A DNA stretch of 64,000 nt from Pseudopelobacter sp964542535 (lineage in GTDB: Bacteria; Desulfobacterota; Desulfuromonadia; Geobacterales; Pseudopelobacteraceae), in contig CAZIUE010000015.1 of the NCBI GenBank assembly GCA_964542535.1, positions 1 through 64,000 of the forward strand, written 5' to 3'. The notes beneath the pieces are model-generated. The model did not search any database. It was not told where the DNA came from and saw only the letters and a program-made list of their open reading frames with translations. Below, one piece after another: positions 9,112-16,709 of this stretch (within the stretch, counting starts at the first letter, position 1; each line of letters opens with the position of its first letter). The translations under genes and the position numbers were made by a program.

Positions 9112-9140
9112 TTGACCCCTGGGGGCTTTTTCTTTACAAA
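9112..9140 (+). promoter_or_regulatory. Sigma-70-type promoter of the sphingolipid-like operon
   Basis: -35 TTGACC (9112-9117) and -10 TACAAA (9135-9140) are separated by exactly 17 bp, about 75 bp upstream of the first ATG of the operon. The surrounding DNA is locally AT-rich, unlike the coding flanks. It fits a housekeeping promoter driving the genes from 9216 to at least 16690. Confidence 0.6.
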
Positions 9141-9215
9141 TATCAAGTTTACATCGGCTCCCCGTTACCAGACTCCCTGGGCGGTGATCGCTGACCGAGA
9201 GGAGATTTCGAATCC

Positions 9216-9944
9216 ATGAAAGCCATCATTCTCTCCGCAGGCCAGGGCAAGCGTCTGCTGCCCCTGACCGCCGAGCGTCCCAAATGCGCCGTTGCCATTC
9301 ACGGCCAGTCGATGATCGAATGGCAGGTCGGCGAGCTGCTCAAGTGCGGTGTTGACGATATTACCGTGGTGCTTGGCTACGGGGCCGGGACGGTGGAGAA
9401 GCTGCTGGAGGATCGCTACGGTCGGGGGCGTATCCGTACCCTGTTCAACCCGTTCTACTCGGTGGCCGACAACCTGGGCAGCTGCTGGATCGCCCGGCAT
9501 GAGATGAACGAGGATTTCCTGCTGATCAACGGCGATACCATGTTCCAGGCGCCGGTACTGGCCAGGCTGCTCGCCGCGGAGCACCGTCCCATTACCGTGA
9601 CCGTTGATCGCAAGGAAAACTATGACGGCGACGACATGAAGGTGGTCCTGGAGGGGGAGCGGCTGGTGCGCATCGGCAAGAATCTGATCTCGGACCAGGT
9701 TCATGCCGAATCCATCGGCATGTTGCTGTTCCGCGGAGAAGGGGCCGATCTGTTCCGGCGCACCGTGGAACAGCTCCTGCGGGATCCGGTATCCCTGAAG
9801 CGCTGGTACCTCTCCGTGATCGACGAACTGGCCCAAACAACGCCGGTCTGGACCTGCTGCATCCAGGGGCTGGCCTGGGGCGAGGTGGATTGCCCCGAGG
9901 ATTTGAAGCGCGCCGAAGATGTGGTGCGCGGCATCGCTCAATGA
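9216..9944 (+). CDS. Sugar/alcohol-phosphate nucleotidylyltransferase (cytidylyltransferase-like)
   Basis: Transfers a nucleotidyl group from an NTP to a phosphorylated sugar or alcohol. The N-terminal signature AIILSAGQGKRLLPLT is followed by RPKCAV, and the metal-binding LINGDTMF appears near residue 105. At 242 aa it is the size of choline- or inositol-phosphate cytidylyltransferases (LicC-like) rather than of the longer glucose-1-phosphate thymidylyltransferases with C-terminal domains. It is the first gene of the ceramide-like operon, with GAGGAG upstream. I infer it makes a CDP- or NDP-activated head group, perhaps for the CDP-alcohol phosphatidyltransferase at 35.4-36.6 kb. The substrate is not visible. 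Confidence 0.75.
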   Translation: MKAIILSAGQGKRLLPLTAERPKCAVAIHGQSMIEWQVGELLKCGVDDITVVLGYGAGTVEKLLEDRYGRGRIRTLFNPFYSVADNLGSCWIARHEMNEDFLLINGDTMFQAPVLARLLAAEHRPITVTVDRKENYDGDDMKVVLEGERLVRIGKNLISDQVHAESIGMLLFRGEGADLFRRTVEQLLRDPVSLKRWYLSVIDELAQTTPVWTCCIQGLAWGEVDCPEDLKRAEDVVRGIAQ

Positions 9945-9962
9945 GTCCTGAATGAGTCCTGA
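9941..9962 (+). repeat. 11-bp perfect tandem duplication at a start codon
   Basis: ATGAGTCCTGA occurs twice in a row (9941-9951 and 9952-9962). The first copy overlaps the stop codon of the nucleotidylyltransferase gene; the second supplies the likely ATG of the next gene. With a single copy, the two genes would be linked by a classical ATGA stop-start overlap. The duplication therefore appears to have moved the start 11 nt downstream. Confidence 0.8.
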
Positions 9963-11145
9963 TGTAGAGGGTGTGGAAAACAAAGGGCAGGTTTCACGCC
10001 AGCCACTGGAAATCGTCCCGGTGGAGGGGCGTGACGAGCTGCGCCGCTTCCTGGATCTGCCCAAGGCCCTGTACGCCCGGGATTCCGCCTGGGTCGCGCC
10101 CCTGGACATGGAGCGCAGGGACCATCTGTCCCGGCGCAACCCTTATTTTCGGCACGCGGCCTTCCAGGCCTGGACCGTCCGGCGCGGGGAACGGACCCTG
10201 GGGCGCATCAGCGCCCAGGTGGACCAACTGCATCTGCGCCAGCATGGAGACCGGACCGGTTTCTTTGGAATGATCGAGGCGGTGGATGACCCGGCTGTGT
10301 TCCAGGCACTGTTCGATACAGCCCAGGAGTGGCTGGCGGGGCAGGGGATGGACCGCATCATGGGGCCGTTCAACCTCTCCATCAATGACGAGCTGGGGCT
10401 TCTGGTTGAGGGGTTCGATACGCCTCCCGTGGTCATGATGGGCCACGGCCTCCCCTACTATGCCGACCGCATCGAAGAGCAGGGGTTCCGCAAGGCAAAG
10501 GATCTTGTGGCCTACTGGATCAACGGCGATTTTCCGGCGCCGCGCCATCTGGATGAGCTGGTCGCGCGGGTTGGCCAACGGGTGCGCCTACGGAGCCTGA
10601 GCAGACGGCACTTTCATCGGGACCTGGCCATCATCAAGGACATCTTTGAGGATGCCTGGGCCAACAACTGGGGCTACGTGCCGTTTACCGACGAGGAGTT
10701 CGCCCAGCTGGGCACGAACCTGCGTCTGCTGGTGCCCCTGGATTACGTCTGCATTGCCGAACTGGACGGCGAGCCGGTGGCCATGATGGCGCTCTTTCCC
10801 AACCTGAACGAGGCCATCAGGGATCTGGGCGGTCGACTGTTCCCCTTTGGCTGGCTGAAGCTGCTCTGGCGCCTGAAGGTGAAAGGGGTCAAGACCGGCA
10901 GGGTGCCGCTCATGGGGGTCCGCCGCCGCTTTCAGGGGGGGCGCCTGGGGGCGACCCTGGCGCTGATGATGATCAGCTCCCTGCGCTCGGCGGGCCGGAA
11001 CCGGGGGATGGAAGACGTTGAGATGTCCTGGATTCTGGAGGACAACCGGGGAGTACGCAACATCATAGAATCCATCGGCGGACAGGCTTACAAACGCTAC
11101 CGCATCTACGAGAAAGAGCTTTCAGGCGGGTGCCGTACGTCATGA
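9952..11145 (+). CDS. GNAT-like acyltransferase, candidate bacterial ceramide synthase
   Basis: A 397-aa protein of the GNAT-like family annotated in many genomes as a hypothetical N-acetyltransferase. The second half has a GNAT-type core (FPFGWLKLLWRLK, then GRVPLMGVRRRFQGGRLG, the likely acyl-CoA loop) and ends MSWILEDNRGVRNIIESIGG, a common GNAT C-terminal pattern. In Caulobacter a protein of this kind N-acylates the sphingoid base (bacterial CerS). Here it lies in one operon with serine palmitoyltransferase, ACP, epimerase and acyl ligase genes, which is why I favour that role. Start ATG 9952 has no clear Shine-Dalgarno; translation probably reinitiates after the upstream stop. It overlaps the next gene by ATGA. 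Confidence 0.68.
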   Translation: MSPDVEGVENKGQVSRQPLEIVPVEGRDELRRFLDLPKALYARDSAWVAPLDMERRDHLSRRNPYFRHAAFQAWTVRRGERTLGRISAQVDQLHLRQHGDRTGFFGMIEAVDDPAVFQALFDTAQEWLAGQGMDRIMGPFNLSINDELGLLVEGFDTPPVVMMGHGLPYYADRIEEQGFRKAKDLVAYWINGDFPAPRHLDELVARVGQRVRLRSLSRRHFHRDLAIIKDIFEDAWANNWGYVPFTDEEFAQLGTNLRLLVPLDYVCIAELDGEPVAMMALFPNLNEAIRDLGGRLFPFGWLKLLWRLKVKGVKTGRVPLMGVRRRFQGGRLGATLALMMISSLRSAGRNRGMEDVEMSWILEDNRGVRNIIESIGGQAYKRYRIYEKELSGGCRTS

Positions 11146-11948
11146 GTCGTGTGTCGGGAACATTTACCGCGGTCGTTCTGGCCGGCGACCGGGGGCCGGA
11201 CGATCCGGTGGCCAGATCGGCGGGGGTCCCCTGCAAAGCCCTGGTGCCGGTGGCGGGGCGTCCCATGGTGCTGCGGGTGCTGGATGCCCTGGCGGAATCT
11301 CGTCTGGTGGGCGAACGTATCCTCTGCGGCAACTCTTCCCGGCTGCGGGGCGCCTGTGCCGAGATCGACGCTCTGCTTGCCGGCAAAGGGGTCGGCTGGG
11401 TGGAGAACGAAGCCAGTCCCAGTCTGAGTGCCCGGGCGGCCCTGGCTCTTGTGCCTGCCGGCCAGCCTGCCCTGGTAACCACGGCTGACCATGCCCTGCT
11501 TACCCCGGCAATGGTCGATCATTTCTGCTCCCGGGCGGCAGAAAGCGGTTGTGACGTGGTTGCCGGACTTGCCAGGGCCGACAGGGTGATGGCCGCGTTC
11601 CCCGAGGGACGCCGAACCGTGACCCGGCTGGCGGGAGGCGGTTTCTGCGGTTGCAACCTGTTCGCTTTTCTCACCCCCCGGGCCGGGAACGCGGCCCGCT
11701 TCTGGCGCCGGGTGGAGGAACAGCGCAAACACCCGTTGAAGATCGTCAGGACCCTGGGTGTCCCCTCAGTACTGCGGTATCTGTGCGGCAGACTGACCCT
11801 GGAGCAGGGGCTTGACCGGCTGTCCGCCTTGATGGACGCCCGCGCCGGCGTGGTCTGGATGCCCGACGCGGAAACCGCCGTGGATGTGGACAAAGTGGAC
11901 GACCTGCTGCTGGCGGAGAGTATCCTGGCCCGGCGGGCGCGCTCTTGA
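11142..11948 (+). CDS. MobA-like NTP transferase domain protein
   Basis: A nucleotidyltransferase-fold protein. The N-terminus reads FTAVVLAGDRGPDD, a variant of the LAGGxxxR nucleotide-binding loop, followed by CKALVPVAGRPMV. The second motif, VTTADHALLT, matches the D-containing metal motif of MobA/IspD-like enzymes. ATG 11142 overlaps the upstream stop as ATGA, so I prefer it to GTG 11130. Length 268 aa. The loop lacks the usual run of glycines, so its activity may be unusual. In this operon it could activate a small phosphorylated alcohol or sugar for a lipid head group; this is inference from context only. Confidence 0.65.
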   Translation: MSRVSGTFTAVVLAGDRGPDDPVARSAGVPCKALVPVAGRPMVLRVLDALAESRLVGERILCGNSSRLRGACAEIDALLAGKGVGWVENEASPSLSARAALALVPAGQPALVTTADHALLTPAMVDHFCSRAAESGCDVVAGLARADRVMAAFPEGRRTVTRLAGGGFCGCNLFAFLTPRAGNAARFWRRVEEQRKHPLKIVRTLGVPSVLRYLCGRLTLEQGLDRLSALMDARAGVVWMPDAETAVDVDKVDDLLLAESILARRARS

Positions 11949-12021
11949 AGTATGTGGAACTGCTTCAGCGCGGCGTGCGGCCGGGGGCAATGGGGCTGGC
12001 CGGACACGTCGAGGAGATGCC

Positions 12022-12453
12022 ATGAGTAATGCAACGCTCACGAAATTCGGTTACCCGGACACCCTGATCGAGGAGGGACCCTGCTGGACGGTTCTGCTCC
12101 GTCCGGCGCAGGTGACCCTGGGATCGCTGGTCCTGGTCTGCACGGAGCCGGTCAGGGAATTTTCAGCCCTCAGCCCGCGCGCCTTTGCCGAACTGGGGCA
12201 GCTCACCGGACGCGTGGAGCGTTCGCTCAAGAAGGCCTTTGACTATGACCGGATCAACTATCTGATGCTGATGATGGTCGATCCCGATGTGCACTTTCAC
12301 GTAATTCCCCGTTACAGCGATGAACGCCGCTGTGGCGGGTCGGTCTTCAGGGATCCGCACTGGCCGGGCCAGCCCGATCTGGGCTGCGCGCATGACGTGG
12401 ATGACGAAACCCGCAGGGCTCTACGGCAGCATCTACTTTCACACTGGGGCTGA
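12022..12453 (+). CDS. HIT-family (histidine triad) protein
   Basis: Small nucleotide-phosphate hydrolase or transferase of the HIT superfamily, 143 aa. The signature region is PDVHFHVIPRY: the catalytic middle His and the third His are present, but the first triad His is replaced by Asp, as in some bacterial HIT subgroups. GAGGAG at 12011 supports ATG 12022; the frame is open further upstream without a site. It lies inside the lipid operon, 28 bp before the acyl-AMP ligase. It may cleave adenylylated or nucleotidylated intermediates made by its neighbours (inference). Confidence 0.78.
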   Translation: MSNATLTKFGYPDTLIEEGPCWTVLLRPAQVTLGSLVLVCTEPVREFSALSPRAFAELGQLTGRVERSLKKAFDYDRINYLMLMMVDPDVHFHVIPRYSDERRCGGSVFRDPHWPGQPDLGCAHDVDDETRRALRQHLLSHWG

Positions 12454-12481
12454 TTCAGCGTCCCCGGAAGTTCAGCTATCT

Positions 12482-14233
12482 ATGCATACACTTAAAAAGA
12501 CCCCCACGGATAACAGCATCGACCTGCGTTGCGGAGATTTCCGCAGTCTGCCCGAGGCTCTCGACTACGCCGCCCAGGGCAGGACCGGTTTCAACTTCTA
12601 CTCGGGCAAGGGGAGCCTGGCAATAACGCTTCCCTATTCCGTGATGCGAACGTCCGCCCGTTCCCTGGCCCGCAAGCTTCTGGGACTGGGGTTGTCGCGG
12701 GGGGACCGCATGGCCCTGGTGGCCGAGACCGACGCCGATTTCGTGCGCTTCTTCTTTGCCTGCCAGTATGCCGGGCTGGTGCCCGTGCCGCTGCCCGCCG
12801 CGGTGCACCTGGGAGGGCGTCAGGCCATCATCGACAACCTGCGCAAGCTGCTGGAGTCCAGCGGAGCCCGGGCCGCCATGTCGTCGCGCTCGTTCTTCTC
12901 CTTCCTGGGCAAGGCGGCCGAAGGGTTGGGGCTGCGCCATGTGGGCGTTCCGGACTACTTCGACGGATGTGCCGAGGCTGACCTCCCCCTGGATCCGCCG
13001 GCCCCCGAAGATGTGGCCTACCTGCAGTACACCTCCGGCAGCACCCGCTTTCCCCGCGGCGTGGTGATCACCCAGAGGTCGATCATGGCCAACCTTGCCT
13101 GCATCATCAGCCACGGTTTGGCGGTTCAGCCCGGCGACCGGGCCACCTCCTGGCTCCCCTTCTACCATGACATGGGGCTGGTCGGCTTCATGCTGGCTCC
13201 CATGGCATGCCAGCTGTCCATCGATTACCTGAGTACCCGTGATTTTGCCATGCGTCCGCGCCTCTGGCCGGCGCTGATCTCCAAGAACCGCGCCACCATC
13301 TCCTACAGCCCCACGTTCGGGTATGCCCTCTGCGCACGGCGCCTGCGGCCGACCGAAATCGAGCAGTACAACCTGAGCTCCTGGCGCGTCGCCGGTACCG
13401 GGGCCGAGCCGATCCGGGCGGATATCCTGGAGCGTTTCGCCCGCCTGCTGGCTCCGGCAGGTTTCGATTCCCGGGCCTATGTGGCCTCCTACGGCATGGC
13501 CGAATGCTCGCTGGCGGTCAGCTTCGCCCCCCTGGGCCGGGGACTGGAGATCGACCGTATCGATGCCGCGGCGCTCACCAGCAGCGGCGAGGCTCTTCCC
13601 GCGGCGGAAGACGGAAGCGGAGAGGTGAAAGAGCTGGTCCTGTGCGGATCGGTCATCCCCGGCCACGAGATCCAGATTCGCGACGAGCAGGGAGCGCTTC
13701 TGCCCGAGCGACGCTGCGGCGTACTGCACGTGCGCGGCCCCAGCGTCATGCGCGAATACCTGGGGGACGAAGACACCACCCGCGACGTGCTGTCCCCGGA
13801 CGGATGGCTCAATACGGGCGACCTGGCCTACCTGGCCGGGGGACAGGTGGTCATCACCGGCCGCCAGAAGGATCTGATCATCATCAACGGCCGCAACATC
13901 TGGCCCCAGGACATCGAGTTCGTCGTCGAGCAGCTGCCGGAGATCCGTTCCCGTGATGCCGCCGCCTTTTCCGTCCCTGGACAGGGGGGGGAAGAACAGG
14001 TGGTGCTGGTGGTGCAGTGCCGCCATTTCGACGAGACAGAACGCCATCGGCTGGTGGAGCTGCTGCGCGGGCGGGTCCGCGAGGAGTTCGGCGTGGACTG
14101 CCTGGTGGAGCTGGTTCCCCCCCATACCCTGCCCCAGACATCGTCGGGCAAGATCTCTCGCACCATGGCGCGGGCCGATTACCTGCGTCGCACCGTGGGG
14201 AGCGTCTCCGGCTCCTTTGCCGGGCGGGAGTGA
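12482..14233 (+). CDS. Fatty acyl-AMP ligase / acyl-ACP synthetase (AasR-like)
   Basis: ANL-superfamily enzyme that activates a fatty acid as acyl-AMP and loads it on an acyl carrier protein. Motifs: ATP-binding YLQYTSGSTRFPRG, the FAAL-typical WLPFYHDMGLVGFM, YGMAECSLAVS, INTGDLAYL-like LNTGDLAYLAG, and a C-terminal SSGKISR lysine motif. At 583 aa it has FAAL length. ATG 12482 begins MHTLKKTP; the upstream part of the frame overlaps the HIT gene and is not expected to be coding. The adjacent ACP at 15248 is the obvious partner. In Caulobacter the equivalent acyl-ACP synthetase (AasR) feeds serine palmitoyltransferase. Confidence 0.85.
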   Translation: MHTLKKTPTDNSIDLRCGDFRSLPEALDYAAQGRTGFNFYSGKGSLAITLPYSVMRTSARSLARKLLGLGLSRGDRMALVAETDADFVRFFFACQYAGLVPVPLPAAVHLGGRQAIIDNLRKLLESSGARAAMSSRSFFSFLGKAAEGLGLRHVGVPDYFDGCAEADLPLDPPAPEDVAYLQYTSGSTRFPRGVVITQRSIMANLACIISHGLAVQPGDRATSWLPFYHDMGLVGFMLAPMACQLSIDYLSTRDFAMRPRLWPALISKNRATISYSPTFGYALCARRLRPTEIEQYNLSSWRVAGTGAEPIRADILERFARLLAPAGFDSRAYVASYGMAECSLAVSFAPLGRGLEIDRIDAAALTSSGEALPAAEDGSGEVKELVLCGSVIPGHEIQIRDEQGALLPERRCGVLHVRGPSVMREYLGDEDTTRDVLSPDGWLNTGDLAYLAGGQVVITGRQKDLIIINGRNIWPQDIEFVVEQLPEIRSRDAAAFSVPGQGGEEQVVLVVQCRHFDETERHRLVELLRGRVREEFGVDCLVELVPPHTLPQTSSGKISRTMARADYLRRTVGSVSGSFAGRE

Positions 14234-14236
14234 GCG

Positions 14237-15196
14237 ATGGGGCACGGGAGGAGCGCCGCCTGCTCAGGCCGGCCGCTGACCGTTGCCCTGACCGGCGGGA
14301 CCGGCTTTATCGGCGGGGCGGTCATCCGTCGCTTGCTGGAGGAGGGGGTGCGGGTCAGGGCGCTGGTGAGGCCCACCTCCCTCGGCTCCTGTTTCGCGGC
14401 TGACGGCCTGACCTGGTTCCAGGGACAGCTGGGTGACGAAGCCAGTCTGGCCCGGCTGGTGGACGATGCTTCGGCGGTGATCCATTGCGCCGGTTCCGTG
14501 CGCGGGGCCTGCCCGGCGGATTTCGCGCCGGTTAATGTGGAGAGCGTCGAGAAGATCGCCCGGGTCGTTGCCCGTTCCAGCGGCTCGCCGCGGTTGCTGC
14601 TGTTTTCGTCCCTGGCTGCCCGGTCGCCGGAGCTGTCCGACTATGCCGCCAGCAAACGGCGGGGGGAGGATCGCCTGCGTGCCACGGCCACGGGCCTCGA
14701 CTGGACCATCCTGCGTCCGCCGGCGGTGTACGGTCCCGGAGACCGCGAGATGCTCCCCCTGCTTCAATGGCTGCGCCGGGGGATGCTGTTCGTCCCCGGG
14801 GGGGGGGCAGGGCGTCTCTCCCTGATCTACATAGCCGATCTTGCCGAGGCTGTTCTGGCCTGGCTGACGAGCGGTGGCGGATCGGGGGGGTGTTTCGAGC
14901 TGCACGACGGCAGGCCGGAAGGATACAGCTGGGAGGAGATCCGCCGGACGGCCGGTGACCTGTATCGCCGCTCCGTTGTCCGCATCGATATTCCGCGGCC
15001 GCTCCTGGATGTTGCGGCGCGGCTGAACCTCCCCCTGTCGCGTCTGTGCGGCTCTCGTCCCATGTTCACGCCGGGCAAGGTTCGGGAGTTGTGTCATCAC
15101 GATTGGGTCTGCCATGACGACGATTTCCGCCGGGCCGTCGACTGGCGCCCCCGGGTGGAACTGGCCGAGGGGTTGCTCCGCACCCTGGCTGCTTGA
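14237..15196 (+). CDS. NAD-dependent epimerase/dehydratase, candidate ceramide reductase (CerR-like)
   Basis: Extended short-chain dehydrogenase, 319 aa. The Rossmann motif VALTGGTGFIGG lies at about residues 15-26, and the catalytic pair appears as SDYAASKRRGED (Tyr...Lys). Three nucleotides separate it from the acyl-AMP ligase. Neighbours spt, ACP and acyl ligase match the Caulobacter set, in which CerR reduces the 3-keto group of the sphingoid/ceramide intermediate. That functional transfer rests on synteny; the sequence alone shows only an NAD(P)-dependent sugar-epimerase-like oxidoreductase. Confidence 0.78.
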   Translation: MGHGRSAACSGRPLTVALTGGTGFIGGAVIRRLLEEGVRVRALVRPTSLGSCFAADGLTWFQGQLGDEASLARLVDDASAVIHCAGSVRGACPADFAPVNVESVEKIARVVARSSGSPRLLLFSSLAARSPELSDYAASKRRGEDRLRATATGLDWTILRPPAVYGPGDREMLPLLQWLRRGMLFVPGGGAGRLSLIYIADLAEAVLAWLTSGGGSGGCFELHDGRPEGYSWEEIRRTAGDLYRRSVVRIDIPRPLLDVAARLNLPLSRLCGSRPMFTPGKVRELCHHDWVCHDDDFRRAVDWRPRVELAEGLLRTLAA

Positions 15197-15247
15197 TAAC
15201 CGTTACGGTCCGCGGGACCGGGTACTTTACGACAAGGAAACGAGACG

Positions 15248-15499
15248 ATGTCCACGCCAGATTATACGGAAATCTATCAGCAGGTGAAGACTATCCTGGA
15301 GCGCTTTCTCGATACTCCGGTTGCCATCAGCGAAGAGACCGAGCTGGTCAACGACCTGCAACTGGATTCGCTCAAGGTGATGGAGATGGTTGAGGAGGTG
15401 GAGGACAGTTTCGATTTCTCCTTTCCCCTGAACGAGCTTTCAGGGATCAGGACGGTACGGGATTTCGTCCAACGGGTACAACAGGAACTGGCGGGGTAG
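15248..15499 (+). CDS. Acyl carrier protein (AcpR-like)
   Basis: Small acidic phosphopantetheine carrier, 83 aa, with the 4'-phosphopantetheine site LQLDSLKVMEM (Ser about residue 41) and the expected helix pattern. It lies 51 bp after the epimerase gene and 3 bp before the serine palmitoyltransferase gene. In Caulobacter a dedicated ACP supplies the acyl thioester to Spt, and this arrangement suggests the same. It is distinct from a housekeeping AcpP because it sits outside a fab cluster and pairs with its own acyl-AMP ligase. Confidence 0.9.
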   Translation: MSTPDYTEIYQQVKTILERFLDTPVAISEETELVNDLQLDSLKVMEMVEEVEDSFDFSFPLNELSGIRTVRDFVQRVQQELAG

Positions 15500-15502
15500 C
15501 GT

Positions 15503-16690
15503 ATGGGACTCTTTGATAAACTGGCGGGCATTGCCCAGGGCAGGAAGGCGCTGGAAGAGCTGGGCATCGACCCCTTCAGCGTGGAGATCGGCGAGATCCT
15601 CTCTCCCACCGAGGCGCTCGTCAATGGCCGTGAAACCCTTCTGGCGGGCACCAATAACTATCTGGGCCTGACCTTCGATCCCCGCTGCATCGAGGCTGCC
15701 TGCCGGGCAACCCGCGAAGAGGGGACCGGCACCACCGGATCGCGCATGGCCAACGGTACCTTCTCCGGCCACCGTGCCCTGGAGCGGGAACTGGCTGCCT
15801 TCTACGGCTGTTCCCATGCCATCGTCTTCTCCACCGGCTTCGTGGCCAACCTGGGAGCCATCTCCACCCTGACCGGTCCTGGTGACCTGATCCTGCTGGA
15901 CGGCGACAGTCATGCCAGCATCTACGACGGTTGCCGCATGAGCGGCGCCGACATCATCCGGTTCCGCCACAATAACGCCGCCGACCTGGAGAAGCGTTTG
16001 CGCCGTCTGGGAGACCGCACCAGGGATGCCCTGGTGATCGTCGAGGGGATCTACAGCATGCTGGGTGACCGGGCGCCCCTGGCGGAAATCGTTGCCCTCA
16101 AGGAACGGTACGGTTTCTGGCTGATGATCGACGAGGCCCATTCCCTGGGAGTGTTGGGCGAGAAGGGGAGGGGGTTGGTGGAGGAGGTGGGCTGCCTGGA
16201 TCAGGTTGATTTCATCGTCGGCACCTTCAGCAAGAGCTTGGGCACCATCGGCGGCTTCTGCGTCAGCAATCATCCGGAGCTGGATCTGGTGCGCTATGCC
16301 AGCCGCTCCTATGTATTTACCGCCTCACCCTCTCCCGCGACCATCGCTTCGGTGCGCCAGGCCCTGCGCCTGCTGGAGGCGGGAACCGACCTGCGCCAGC
16401 GTCTCTGGGCCAACGCCCGCCAGCTCTACGAGGGGCTGGGCAAGCTGGGTTTCAGGCTCGGCCCCGAGCCGACGCCGGTGGTGGCCGTCCACATGGGCTC
16501 AAAGGAAGAGACCCTCCTGGGGTGGAAGATGCTGCTGGACCGGGGTGTCTACGTCAACCTGGTATTGCCCCCCGCGGCCCCGGACGGGTCCAGCCTATTG
16601 CGTTGCAGCGTCAGCGCGGCCCATACGCCCGAGCAGATAGACCGGATCCTGGCCGCGTTCAGGGAGCTGGCCGCAACACTCGCGCCCTGA
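15503..16690 (+). CDS. spt: Serine palmitoyltransferase-type alpha-oxoamine synthase
   Basis: PLP-dependent condensing enzyme; in the Spt branch it joins serine and an acyl thioester to give 3-ketosphinganine. Family motifs: GTTGSRMANGT, IDEAHSLGVLG, and the PLP lysine in VGTFSKSLGTIGG. Length 395 aa, the usual size. The family also contains KBL, BioF and HemA, which share these motifs. Spt is preferred because the gene directly follows its own ACP and acyl-ACP ligase and lies with CerR- and CerS-like genes, with no biotin or heme genes nearby. It is followed after 19 bp by a glycosyltransferase, probably in the same transcript. Confidence 0.83.
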   Translation: MGLFDKLAGIAQGRKALEELGIDPFSVEIGEILSPTEALVNGRETLLAGTNNYLGLTFDPRCIEAACRATREEGTGTTGSRMANGTFSGHRALERELAAFYGCSHAIVFSTGFVANLGAISTLTGPGDLILLDGDSHASIYDGCRMSGADIIRFRHNNAADLEKRLRRLGDRTRDALVIVEGIYSMLGDRAPLAEIVALKERYGFWLMIDEAHSLGVLGEKGRGLVEEVGCLDQVDFIVGTFSKSLGTIGGFCVSNHPELDLVRYASRSYVFTASPSPATIASVRQALRLLEAGTDLRQRLWANARQLYEGLGKLGFRLGPEPTPVVAVHMGSKEETLLGWKMLLDRGVYVNLVLPPAAPDGSSLLRCSVSAAHTPEQIDRILAAFRELAATLAP

Positions 16691-16709
16691 CTATCCCGGA
16701 TACAGCTCA

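Noticed and set aside
12476..14245. Long minus-strand open frame opposite the acyl-AMP ligase
   Set aside because: Opposite-strand shadow of a GC-rich gene; no recognisable protein motifs and no ribosome-binding site, while the plus strand has a full set of ANL motifs.
15503..16690. KBL or BioF (glycine or alanine condensing enzyme)
   Set aside because: Motifs alone allow it, but the neighbouring ACP, acyl-ACP ligase, CerR- and CerS-like genes favour serine palmitoyltransferase; the alternative is kept as a refutation test.
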